Shown piece after piece: positions 23,986 through 32,265 of a stretch of DNA of 41,032 bases (position 1 is its first letter; each line of letters starts with the position of its first letter). The notes beneath the pieces were generated by a model. It searched no databases, was not told the DNA's origin, and worked only from the letters and a program-made list of their open reading frames with translations. Source of the DNA: CAYRLZ01 sp964425275 (lineage in GTDB: Bacteria; Hydrothermota; Tepidihabitantia; Tepidihabitantales; JBDRVQ01). The stretch is taken from assembly GCA_964425275.1 (NCBI GenBank), contig CAYRLZ010000089.1, positions 1 through 41,032 of the forward strand. The letters are read 5' to 3'. A program made the translations under genes and the position numbers.

Positions 23986-26407
23986 GGCGAACATCAGACG
24001 ACCAATAACCAAAATTAAATTTGATACCATTGCGATAGCAATTATGCTAACCATACCCTTAATCCTCTATTACAAATTCCTTTCTGGTTCACGGATGCTC
24101 TATGGTTCGGATTGGCTTTTGGGCGGATTACCCAATAGAAAGTTTATGGCCGATTATATCCGTTCCCATTGGTCTATTGCCTTATGGCAGCCGCATATTT
24201 ATGGCGGACTGCCAACGGTGGCGGCATTTTTTGCTGACCTCTTCTATCCCACGACCCTCTTTCGCCTCTTTTTCCCAACGGATCTCGTTTGGACCTACAC
24301 ATTTATTTTCCATCTCTTTTTGGCCGGACTGGGCACTTATCTCTTTCTTTTGGCATTGGGAATTGACCGGCGGGCGGCATTCCTATCCGGAATTGGTTAT
24401 ATGATGGCCGGCTCCCTTGTATCCTTATCCCTGGCCGGTCACGATGGCCGACTCATCACATCTTCGCTTCTGCCCTTCGTTCTTTATTTCCTCCATAAAG
24501 GAATAACCACCAAGAGATTCTCTTATTTTATCTTCTCCGGAACGATTATTGGGCTACAACTCTTTTCCGGACATATCCAGAAGGTCTATTACACCGGGAT
24601 AATTGTCGTCTTCTATTTTATCTTCCAAATTATCTTCATCCAGAAAGGAAGGGAACGGTTAAAACTTCTTTTATACTTTATCATAATGTTTATTTATGTT
24701 GGGCTCTTAACCGCCATCCAGTATCTGCCAGTTTATGGAAATCTACCTTATGTCGCCCGCGGTGGGGAAAAAGGTTATGCCTTTGCTACCTCTTGGAGCA
24801 TGCCACCCGAAGAGACCTTTGACTTAATCACTCCACATTTTTCCGGTATCCTTGACCATTACTGGGGAAGGAATTATTTTAAACTCCATACCGAGTATTT
24901 AGGGATACTTCCCTTACTTCTTTCTCTTCTGGCTATTATATTTAAATGGAAAGAAAAGATTGTCAAATTTTTCTTCTTTTTCCTTGTCTTTGGACTCTTG
25001 ATGGCCTTTGGTGGGTATACCCCATTCTATTACCTACCTTATTATTCTCTCCCGGGAATTAGTAAATTCCGGGGTCCGGGTATGATATTCTTCACCTGTG
25101 CCTTTTCCATAATGGTTCTGGCTGGATTCGGTCTCCACTATCTAATAAGAGAGATAAGGGAAAAAGAGGTTAAAAGACTCAAAAAGGTTATTTTATGGTT
25201 CAGCGGTGTAATTGGGGTCTTATTAATCCTCTCCCTTATTGCCAGCGGATTATTTCTTTCCTTGGGGAAATCACTCCTTTCTCCTCTCTTGCCGGAATAC
25301 GGCTCCGAACTGGTTAATCAAAAGATAAATACCCTTTATGAAAATTACGGTAATTTTAGAACTGGACTCTTACTTGCCTTCTTCTTTGCGGCGATTAGCT
25401 CATTATTACTCTATTATCAGTCTTTAAGGAAGTTAAGTCTTAAAACCTCTATCTTGCTTTTGGCATCTCTATTATTTATTGACCTGTGGCGGGTTGACCG
25501 AAAATACATTAGAGATGTTGAACCACCGAAAGTGTATTATGCCCCGGACGAGGTGATAAATTTTCTGAAATCGGACACCACAATCTATCGGGTATTTCCT
25601 TTACAGTATGAGCGGTCCGATAATGGCATCTTAACTCTTTACGACATCCAAAGTGTCGGTGGTCATCATCCCAACCCATTATCAAGTTATCAGGAATTCA
25701 TTGGTGCGGAAAAGACGGTTATGTTCCAACCAACCAACTTGATTCATAAAAATTTCTTAGACCTCCTCAATGTGAAGTATATCATCTCCGTTCCCCTCCC
25801 CCAAGACATTTCTCCCTACGACCCAAAGACCCAAAATTTAATTAGAGAATTGAAAGACTTCTTCTCCCAAGAGAATTATGAACTTGTCTTTTCTGGTTCC
25901 AGAAATGTTATTTATCAAAACAAATCTTCTCTCCCCCGGGCATTCCTTGTTTCGGGATATAAGGTGGTTAAAGATAAAGAGGAAATCTTTTCACTCCTGA
26001 AAGGGAATTTTGACCCAAGAAAGGTCGTTTTGCTTTCGGACTGCGTAGCAGGGACGGAGTCCTTATCGGTTTCGTTTCCAGTAATGGATACTATTATCCC
26101 TGGGGAGGTCTCAATAAAGAAATACTCGCCAAACCGGATTGAAATTGAAACCAAAACGGAATTGCCCGGATTTTTAGTCCTTAGTGAAAACTACCATCCG
26201 GATTGGCAGGCATTAATTGATAACCAAAAAACAAAAATCTATCGTGCCTATCATACATTCCGGGCAATCTGGTTACCCAAGGGTGCGCATAATGTCGTAT
26301 TTATTTATGCCTCCAAATATTATAGAATCGGTTCGCTTTTTACCATCATCGGTCTAATTTTTTTCGTTGGAATAGGTTTTCTCTTTCTTAAAGGAAAGAA
26401 GATATGA
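23945..26407 (+). CDS. YfhO-like large membrane protein
   Basis: An 820-residue protein. A Lys-rich cytoplasmic start is followed by about 12-13 helices to residue 520, an extracytoplasmic domain (about 530-785), and a last helix before the C-terminus. Conserved-type loops include LLGGLPNRKFMADYIRSHW and IYGGLPTVAAFFADLFYPTT, as in YfhO and related GT-C-like proteins. Family members take part in glycosylation of lipid or teichoic-acid carriers; the exact reaction here is inferred. The start has a good gaggtg. Confidence 0.8.
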   Translation: MEKKKKPKSEKKDKANIRRPITKIKFDTIAIAIMLTIPLILYYKFLSGSRMLYGSDWLLGGLPNRKFMADYIRSHWSIALWQPHIYGGLPTVAAFFADLFYPTTLFRLFFPTDLVWTYTFIFHLFLAGLGTYLFLLALGIDRRAAFLSGIGYMMAGSLVSLSLAGHDGRLITSSLLPFVLYFLHKGITTKRFSYFIFSGTIIGLQLFSGHIQKVYYTGIIVVFYFIFQIIFIQKGRERLKLLLYFIIMFIYVGLLTAIQYLPVYGNLPYVARGGEKGYAFATSWSMPPEETFDLITPHFSGILDHYWGRNYFKLHTEYLGILPLLLSLLAIIFKWKEKIVKFFFFFLVFGLLMAFGGYTPFYYLPYYSLPGISKFRGPGMIFFTCAFSIMVLAGFGLHYLIREIREKEVKRLKKVILWFSGVIGVLLILSLIASGLFLSLGKSLLSPLLPEYGSELVNQKINTLYENYGNFRTGLLLAFFFAAISSLLLYYQSLRKLSLKTSILLLASLLFIDLWRVDRKYIRDVEPPKVYYAPDEVINFLKSDTTIYRVFPLQYERSDNGILTLYDIQSVGGHHPNPLSSYQEFIGAEKTVMFQPTNLIHKNFLDLLNVKYIISVPLPQDISPYDPKTQNLIRELKDFFSQENYELVFSGSRNVIYQNKSSLPRAFLVSGYKVVKDKEEIFSLLKGNFDPRKVVLLSDCVAGTESLSVSFPVMDTIIPGEVSIKKYSPNRIEIETKTELPGFLVLSENYHPDWQALIDNQKTKIYRAYHTFRAIWLPKGAHNVVFIYASKYYRIGSLFTIIGLIFFVGIGFLFLKGKKI

Positions 26408-26484
26408 TATGGGTTTAGATGAACGAGCGGAAAGTCGAGATTAGAAAAGCCGAAAACCAAAGAAAAAGGGTAAAAGACAAGAAG

Positions 26485-26576
26485 ATTTTCTCCAACGGGG
26501 TGACAGGAAAAAATCATACAGTGATTTTTTCCGCAAGAGGGGTGATAACCCCTATTGAGCGAGGCTTGGAGAAAAT
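26485..26576 (+). ncRNA. Putative structured leader that hides the ribosome-binding site
   Basis: The 11-nt segment ATTTTCTCCAA (26485-26495) is the exact complement of TTGGAGAAAAT (26566-26576), which contains the GGAG just before ATG 26577. Inside the closed stem lie two more hairpins: 26506-26532 (11-bp stem, GGAAAAAATCA with its complement, 5-nt loop) and 26538-26553 (AGGGGT-gata-ACCCCT). This gives a three-way junction. It looks like a cis-regulatory RNA (riboswitch, thermosensor or protein-binding leader). A small inverted-repeat mobile element is the alternative. Confidence 0.5.
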
Positions 26577-28121
26577 ATGATATGGAAAGAAGTTAAATCA
26601 CTGGCGGAAAACCTAAAAGCCAATTCCATCTTACAGACCCATACCTCCTGGGTTTTATTGACCGGTGAGTTTGCCTATAAGATAAAGAAACCGGTTAACT
26701 TTGGATTTTTAGATTACACAACGCTAAAATTAAGGAAATACTTTTGCCAAAAAGAACTGGAATTAAACCGTCGTCTGGCACCGGAGATTTATTTAGATGT
26801 CATTGCGGTGCGAAAAAAAGACACAGAAATATTTTTAGGAAATAAAAATGGGGAAATTATTGACTATGCCCTAAAAATGAAAGAACTCCCCCAAGAGTAT
26901 TTGATGACTTCCCTTTTGAAAGCTGGGAAAGTAAATTCTTCCCATATTAAAGAAATCGCCCGGGTGATTGCCAATTTCCATAATCAATTGAAACAAACCC
27001 AAGAAACGGCGAGGTACGGTCGCGAAAGAATAATCAAATTTAACTGGGAGGAAAACTTCTCCCAGACCGAAAGGTTTATTGGCAAAACCCTACCCCACCG
27101 GCGATATAATTATATAAAAGAGACAATTTACTCCTTCATCAATAAATACCCGTCAATATTTGAGAGGCGAATAAAAGATAAGAGGATAAAATTCTGCCAC
27201 GGTGACCTCCACTCCCAAAATATCTTTATTATTCCCACTGAGTCAAAGCCAAATGTTTTTATCTTTGATTGTATAGAGTTTAACCAGCGATTCAGTTGTT
27301 CCGACACCGCCTCTGAGATTGCCTTCTTCTTAATGGATTTAGAATTTCATAAAAGTTATGATTTAGCCGATTATTTCCTTGATCAATACCTCCAATTGAC
27401 AAAAGATTATCCCCTCTTATCCGTTTTAGTATTTTACAAGGCCTACCGTGCCTATGTGCGAGGTAAGGTCACCAGTTTTAAGACAGAAGAAAGAACAATC
27501 CCTGAGGATGAAAAAAAGCGAGCGCAGAAGATTGCCTGGCGGTATTTCCAGATGAGCGAAAAATATACCCGCTCCCTTTTCCTTTCACCAAAGGTCATCA
27601 TCTTTTTTGGTCCGCCGGCCGCCGGCAAGACCTTCCTCAGTGAGCGCTGGCGGAAAGAAAAAGAAGGGATTACCCTGAGGAGCGATATAATTAGAAAGGA
27701 TTTATTTGATTTACCAGTAGAAAAGCATTTTTTTACCGCCTACCGAAAAGGAATCTATTCTAATAGAATAACGGAAAAAACTTACTCGGAAATCCGAAAA
27801 AGAGCGATAAGATATTATAAAAACAATCAGAATGTATTTCTGGATGCAACTTTTTCTAACCCTTATCTCCGAAAAAAATTGGATTGGGAATTTAAGAAAC
27901 AGAAAATTCCTTTTCTCTGGGTTTTCTGTTATGCCCCCCGTAAGACAATCCTCCGCCGCCTCGCTAAAAAGAGGAAATATTCTGATGCGACAAAAGAAAT
28001 ATATCAAACGTTTTCCCAATCCGACTTCCGTCATTTACCAAAACCATTTATTACCCTCAATACCACCTTAAAGGTGAAAGAAAACATAAGAAAAATTGAA
28101 AAGGCACTACTTCATATCTGA
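26577..28121 (+). CDS. Phosphotransferase (APH-like) fused to P-loop kinase
   Basis: A 514-residue two-domain protein. Residues 1-330 form an aminoglycoside-phosphotransferase-like kinase fold with the catalytic CHGDLHSQNIFI and the metal-binding IFDCIEF. Residues 335-514 are an AAA_33/zeta-type kinase with Walker A FFGPPAAGKTFLSERW and a DATF motif later. This fusion (COG2187 plus COG0645) is known in bacteria but its substrate is not established. The GGAG before ATG lies in a long stem, see the leader feature. Confidence 0.82.
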   Translation: MIWKEVKSLAENLKANSILQTHTSWVLLTGEFAYKIKKPVNFGFLDYTTLKLRKYFCQKELELNRRLAPEIYLDVIAVRKKDTEIFLGNKNGEIIDYALKMKELPQEYLMTSLLKAGKVNSSHIKEIARVIANFHNQLKQTQETARYGRERIIKFNWEENFSQTERFIGKTLPHRRYNYIKETIYSFINKYPSIFERRIKDKRIKFCHGDLHSQNIFIIPTESKPNVFIFDCIEFNQRFSCSDTASEIAFFLMDLEFHKSYDLADYFLDQYLQLTKDYPLLSVLVFYKAYRAYVRGKVTSFKTEERTIPEDEKKRAQKIAWRYFQMSEKYTRSLFLSPKVIIFFGPPAAGKTFLSERWRKEKEGITLRSDIIRKDLFDLPVEKHFFTAYRKGIYSNRITEKTYSEIRKRAIRYYKNNQNVFLDATFSNPYLRKKLDWEFKKQKIPFLWVFCYAPRKTILRRLAKKRKYSDATKEIYQTFSQSDFRHLPKPFITLNTTLKVKENIRKIEKALLHI

Positions 28122-28794
28122 CATCCATTTAGGAAGAAGAGGTAATCCGGATGCTTTTCTTAAACTCCTATCTTTTTTTGAATCCATGAAAAAAGATGCG
28201 GAAAGTCTCTTTATTTTAGGCGACCTGTTTGACTTCTGGTGGGAGTATAAAACCGTCATCCCAAAGGCGGGCATTAAAATCTTATTTGCAATGAAAGACT
28301 TAATTCAATATGGAATTAAGGTCTATTACCTTCCCGGCAATCACGACTTTTCCGCCAAAAGGTTATTTGAAGAAATTGGTGTTATCGTTCAAGAGAAACT
28401 CCAAATCTCCCTTAATGGCAAGCCGGTCTTTCTAATGCATGGCGACCTTCTTGACAATTCTTTTCTCACCTCCCTTTCCCGAATTGCCTACCGTTCTTTT
28501 CTTTCCCGTTCTCTCTTTTCTCTCCTTCATCCCAATTTCGCAATACCCCTGGCTCGGTTATGTGTCGGCATCTCCGGCGGTTCGGGCTGGGTGAACCACC
28601 TAGAAGAGAAGTTTAAGAAATTTGCCGAAGAAAAAATCGGGGAGGGTTTTTATCTTGTCGGTCTTGCCCATATCCATCGCCCCGCTTTAGAGAAAATTGG
28701 TAATGGCTATTACTTAAATACGGGGGATTGGTTAAAAAATTTCTCCTACGGAGTCCTTGACAGCGAAGAAATCCGATTGGCGAGATGGGAATAG
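28096..28794 (+). CDS. LpxH-like UDP-2,3-diacylglucosamine hydrolase (metallophosphoesterase)
   Basis: A 232-residue metallophosphoesterase with all metal motifs: DIHLG, GDLFDFWWE, GNHD, HGD and AHIHRP. Length and arrangement fit LpxH-type enzymes that cleave UDP-diacylglucosamine in lipid A synthesis, so it suggests a diderm envelope. The GNHD (rather than GNRD) version leaves room for the LpxH2 branch or another diesterase. The start is TTG 28098 region (codon at 28096), overlapping the kinase gene by 26 bp. Confidence 0.75.
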   Translation: MKRHYFISDIHLGRRGNPDAFLKLLSFFESMKKDAESLFILGDLFDFWWEYKTVIPKAGIKILFAMKDLIQYGIKVYYLPGNHDFSAKRLFEEIGVIVQEKLQISLNGKPVFLMHGDLLDNSFLTSLSRIAYRSFLSRSLFSLLHPNFAIPLARLCVGISGGSGWVNHLEEKFKKFAEEKIGEGFYLVGLAHIHRPALEKIGNGYYLNTGDWLKNFSYGVLDSEEIRLARWE

Positions 28795-28810
28795 AATTTC
28801 GAGTTTCAAA

Positions 28811-28845
28811 AACCAGTGCCCATCCGTGTTTATCGGTGATTAAAT
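28811..28845. repeat. Interspersed-repeat-like phrase
   Basis: The phrase catccgtgtttatcggtg followed by attaaa resembles the repeated catccgtg phrases of many bacterial intergenic regions. It lies between two gene ends and has no coding content. Confidence 0.3.
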
Positions 28846-28856
28846 TTCGGGATTAA

Positions 28857-29294
28857 CTACCGGAATAAAAATTGGCTTAGCAAAATGAAGGTCGGGGCGA
28901 ATAAAAGTCCAATCGTTAGAATTAAAAACCAAGGATGCAAAGTGGAGGCGGTTGATTGGTCTCGCCTGGGGATGCGGCTCCGGACCAATGAGGTGTTATT
29001 TTGATAACGCAATTCACCCAAGATAACCCCAATAATAGAAAGAATAAATATTATCCAGCCCAAAGTTTCATAACCAGGGATTTTTATCCGCGCCCGCTTT
29101 AAGAGGGGAGAGAATAATTGGGTGAGGAGAAAACTGACCAAAACAAGACCAAAAAAGATATAACCGAAAATGCGGTGCCTTTTGTAGGGGAATGTCCACA
29201 TCCCTGATTTACTCATCCCGAGCCAGGCATTATTAACACCCCAAACTATCGCTCCAATTAAAACAATGAGATGAATAACCAGGTAAGTCGGCAT
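28857..29294 (-). CDS. Small four-helix membrane protein with conserved-looking histidines
   Basis: The protein has 145 residues with helices at about 4-22, 45-62, 75-95 and 120-142. Histidines at helix ends (KRHRIFGYIFFG and TLHPWFLILTIG) and an overall layout like cytochrome b561/DUF4079-type proteins suggest possible haem binding, but this is not certain. The ATG at 29294 is 7 nt from a -10 box, so the message is probably leaderless. Confidence 0.6.
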   Translation of the reverse strand: MPTYLVIHLIVLIGAIVWGVNNAWLGMSKSGMWTFPYKRHRIFGYIFFGLVLVSFLLTQLFSPLLKRARIKIPGYETLGWIIFILSIIGVILGELRYQNNTSLVRSRIPRRDQSTASTLHPWFLILTIGLLFAPTFILLSQFLFR

Positions 29295-29301
29295 ATTTTA
29301 T

Positions 29302-29329
29302 AGGATAAAAGAAAAAAAGGGAAAGTCAA
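29302..29329 (-). promoter_or_regulatory. Promoter of the four-helix membrane protein
   Basis: On the minus strand TTGACT (29329-29324), 16 bp and TATCCT (29307-29302). Only 7 nt separate the -10 box from ATG 29294, predicting a leaderless mRNA. It diverges from the promoter at 29376. Confidence 0.55.
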
Positions 29330-29375
29330 GCACCACAAGCATTATTCCGCTTCCCTAGCAAGCATTTTGCGATAG

Positions 29376-29404
29376 TTGACGATTAAGGCAAAGTAGTCTA
29401 TAAT
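29376..29404 (+). promoter_or_regulatory. Promoter of the carboxypeptidase operon
   Basis: TTGACG (29376-29381), a 17-bp spacer and TATAAT (29399-29404). The ATG is at 29412, 7 nt further on, and there is no ribosome-binding site, so the mRNA should be leaderless. Confidence 0.75.
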
Positions 29405-29411
29405 TAAGATT

Positions 29412-31385
29412 ATGCTATACTCAAAAATCCCGTCCAAATTCTGCATTTCGTATTCCGCTATAACATTTTCTCTTTCGCTTCTTATTTTTAGCCCTCTCTT
29501 GGGACAGGAGAGATTGGTTGAGGTAAAAATCTCCTCCCGCCAGGATTTAGAAATCTTCTATAATTTGGATATACCAATTCAGGATGTAAAAGAAGGAAGA
29601 GTCTTTGCCTTTCTCACCGATAAACAGGTTTACGAATTACAAAATAGGGGGTTTACCGTTAAGATTTTAATTGCAGACTACCAGAAGGAATTAGAGAAAA
29701 TCCTCCCTTATTATCATACTTATGTGGAGGTCTGCAGTATAATTACTCAATTAGCTTCAACCTATCCCAATATTGCCAAACTTGAGACCTTAGGACTATC
29801 TTGTAATGGCAATAGAATCTTAGGAATGAAGGTTAGCGATAATCCACAACTGGATGAACCGGAAATTGGGATGAGATTGATTGGTGCCCATCATGGCGAT
29901 GAGAAAATCTCTACGGAAATAACCCTTACCTTTCTGCGGTATCTTTTAGAGAACTACGGCACAAATCCGCGGGTGCAATACTTAGTTAATAATCGTCAGA
30001 TATTTATCATTCCCATTCTTAATCCGGATGGGCATATCGCCAATAGCCGAGGTAATGGACGAGGGGTTGACTTAAATCGCGATTACGGCTATATGTGGGC
30101 GGGCGCGGGCGGTTCCACCGCCCCATTTTCTCAACCGGAGACGAGATTAATTCGGAGACACTCAGAAAGAAATCTTATCTCTTTTGAATACGAATACCAT
30201 TCCGCGGCTTCTTATGTCAACTATCTTTGGGACTTTCATCCTCAGGACCCGCCGGATTCCGCTTTAATCATTACCATTTCCCGACGGTATGCGGACTCTA
30301 CTTATGGCTCTTCTCTAACCCGTTTGACACCAATCAATGGTTATGACTGGTATATGGTCCGGGGAAGTTGTCAGGATATGGTATTTGGTGAGTTTGGCAC
30401 ATTTGCCACAACGATTGAGACCCAACAGCCATCTTCACAAGCAAGAATTGATTCCATCTGTTTGGTCAATCGGCGTGCCCTTTTGGATATCCTAACGACT
30501 GGGGAATGGGGAGTTCAGGGAAGGGTCTTAGATACCTTTTCCCAAACACCACTTCTGGCTTTAATTAAAATCAAATCACCGACAAGGTGGCAGACTTATT
30601 CCTATTTGCCAACTGGCTTTTACCATAAATTTATTGATGGGGGGAATTGCACATTAGAGGTCTATTCTCCGGGCTATGAGGTGAAGAAAATTGACGTTTC
30701 CATTCCCAATCGGACACCACTTAATCTAAATATCCTCTTAAAACCAACCTCTTTGGCGGAAGGCTATGGTTTCCGGATTGGCTGGGTGAAAAGGGCAACG
30801 AATGATAAGTCTCAGGTGACAATCACTCCTAATTGTCTTGGTGTTCCGGATAGTCTTTTCTTCTCTTTATCCTACGGTGGTGAGATTGTGATTGAACTAC
30901 CTTTAGGATTTCCGATTAAGGATTTGCCGGGTAACGACTTAAAAATCTTTGAGGGTAATGACGGAACTACGGAGAGGTATAATCTCTATTGCGCCCTTGA
31001 CCTATTTGGAACCTGGTATGCCCTTGGGCAAGGCGTCGGAACTCAGGAATTTGATTTAGCCCAAAGTGGTCTTGATAGTGCTTATTACATAAAGATTGTT
31101 GACGCTAATTCCGGCTCCCAATCCGAGCCTTATGCCGGTTTTGACCTGGATGGTATTACCTATCGTCTTCCGGAAACCCCGGTAACGGAAAAGAAATGCC
31201 TTTCCCACCAAAATACCCGATTACCGACCATCTTAAAAGCTAACTTAAAATCGGTTTATAACACCCCCGTGAGAATTTTTAATATCCAAGGACACTTACT
31301 AAACCCTAATTGTGACAAACTTCCGGTCGGCGTCTATTTTATTTTGGATGATAATAAAAGTATGAGGAAGGTGATAAAAATTTAG
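29412..31385 (+). CDS. Secreted M14 zinc carboxypeptidase with C-terminal sorting domain
   Basis: The protein has 657 residues. A signal peptide covers about 1-31 (cut after LLGQ). A propeptide-like part is followed by the M14 catalytic domain with zinc ligands H161 and E164 (HHGDE) and H263 (EYHS), the substrate-binding arginine in GRGVDLNRDYG, and the catalytic glutamate E336 in TTIETQ. A carboxypeptidase regulatory-like beta domain follows (about 375-455), then a further beta-rich region and a T9SS-like end (PVRIFNIQGHLL, then PVGVYFIL). It should digest peptides outside the cell. Leaderless start; it heads a four-gene operon. Confidence 0.88.
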   Translation: MLYSKIPSKFCISYSAITFSLSLLIFSPLLGQERLVEVKISSRQDLEIFYNLDIPIQDVKEGRVFAFLTDKQVYELQNRGFTVKILIADYQKELEKILPYYHTYVEVCSIITQLASTYPNIAKLETLGLSCNGNRILGMKVSDNPQLDEPEIGMRLIGAHHGDEKISTEITLTFLRYLLENYGTNPRVQYLVNNRQIFIIPILNPDGHIANSRGNGRGVDLNRDYGYMWAGAGGSTAPFSQPETRLIRRHSERNLISFEYEYHSAASYVNYLWDFHPQDPPDSALIITISRRYADSTYGSSLTRLTPINGYDWYMVRGSCQDMVFGEFGTFATTIETQQPSSQARIDSICLVNRRALLDILTTGEWGVQGRVLDTFSQTPLLALIKIKSPTRWQTYSYLPTGFYHKFIDGGNCTLEVYSPGYEVKKIDVSIPNRTPLNLNILLKPTSLAEGYGFRIGWVKRATNDKSQVTITPNCLGVPDSLFFSLSYGGEIVIELPLGFPIKDLPGNDLKIFEGNDGTTERYNLYCALDLFGTWYALGQGVGTQEFDLAQSGLDSAYYIKIVDANSGSQSEPYAGFDLDGITYRLPETPVTEKKCLSHQNTRLPTILKANLKSVYNTPVRIFNIQGHLLNPNCDKLPVGVYFILDDNKSMRKVIKI

Positions 31386-32264
31386 GTGATAAAAGGTTTA
31401 ATTAAAAGTCTCCGACCTCTTCAGTGGTCAAAAAACGCCTTCATTTTTGCCGGACTATTATTTTCCCAAAATCTCTTCCATCTCTCCTATCTCCTAAAAT
31501 CGATCGCCGCCTTCTTCCTTTTCTCATTCGTCTCCGGTGCCACCTATATAATAAATGACATAAGAGATTTAGAAGAAGACCGCATCCATCCGAAAAAGCG
31601 GTTCCGACCAATTGCCAGTGGCCGGCTGAAAGTCTCCTTTGCCCTTCCCTTTGCCATCTTTCTGATTCTCGTTTCTTTAATTCTTGCTTTTCTCTTAAAC
31701 TGGGATTTCTTTTTGGTTATTTCCCTTTATCTCATCCTTACCCTATCCTATTCCTTCTTTTTGAAGGAGATTGTAATTTTAGATTTGTTAGCCATCGCCT
31801 TCGGGTTTGTTTTAAGGGCTTGGGCGGGCACGGTTGTGATTGGCGTTAGCCTTTCGGTCTGGCTTTTTATCTGCACCATTCTTTTGGCTTTATTTTTGGG
31901 AATTACGAAGAGGAAGACGGAGATTGCTTTACTTGGTGATTCTGCCCCCAACCACCGAAGTGTCCTTTCCCATTATTCCCATAACTTTTTAGACCAAATG
32001 ACCTCGGTGGTGACCGCGGCAACCGTTGTCTCTTATGCAATTTATACTGTGGCCCCAGAGACCGTGGCAAAGTTTGGGACGAATAAATTGTTTCTCACTA
32101 TCCCCTTTGTTCTCTATGGCATCTTTCGCTACTTATATTTAATTTACCATGCGGAGTTTATGGAGAATCCAGAATGGGCATTAATAAAGGACTTATCTCT
32201 AACCATTGCCATTCTTCTTTGGATAATTTCGGTCGTTTTGATTCTTTACTTAAAGTGGAGTTAA
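31386..32264 (+). CDS. UbiA-family prenyltransferase, decaprenyl-phosphate phosphoribosyltransferase-like
   Basis: A 292-residue protein with about nine helices. The first motif is NDIRDLEEDRIHPKKRFRP, typical of DPPR synthase, where polyprenyl phosphate accepts phosphoribose; the second region is TKRKTEIALLG. In actinobacteria this makes the arabinose donor for the cell wall. Here a related lipid-linked pentose or an unknown product is possible. It begins at GTG immediately after the carboxypeptidase stop. Confidence 0.8.
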   Translation: MIKGLIKSLRPLQWSKNAFIFAGLLFSQNLFHLSYLLKSIAAFFLFSFVSGATYIINDIRDLEEDRIHPKKRFRPIASGRLKVSFALPFAIFLILVSLILAFLLNWDFFLVISLYLILTLSYSFFLKEIVILDLLAIAFGFVLRAWAGTVVIGVSLSVWLFICTILLALFLGITKRKTEIALLGDSAPNHRSVLSHYSHNFLDQMTSVVTAATVVSYAIYTVAPETVAKFGTNKLFLTIPFVLYGIFRYLYLIYHAEFMENPEWALIKDLSLTIAILLWIISVVLILYLKWS

Positions 32265-32265
32265 G

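Noticed and set aside
26485..26576. tRNA or known riboswitch class
   Set aside because: There is no cloverleaf, T-loop or CCA end, and the stems do not match the common riboswitch consensus motifs I know.
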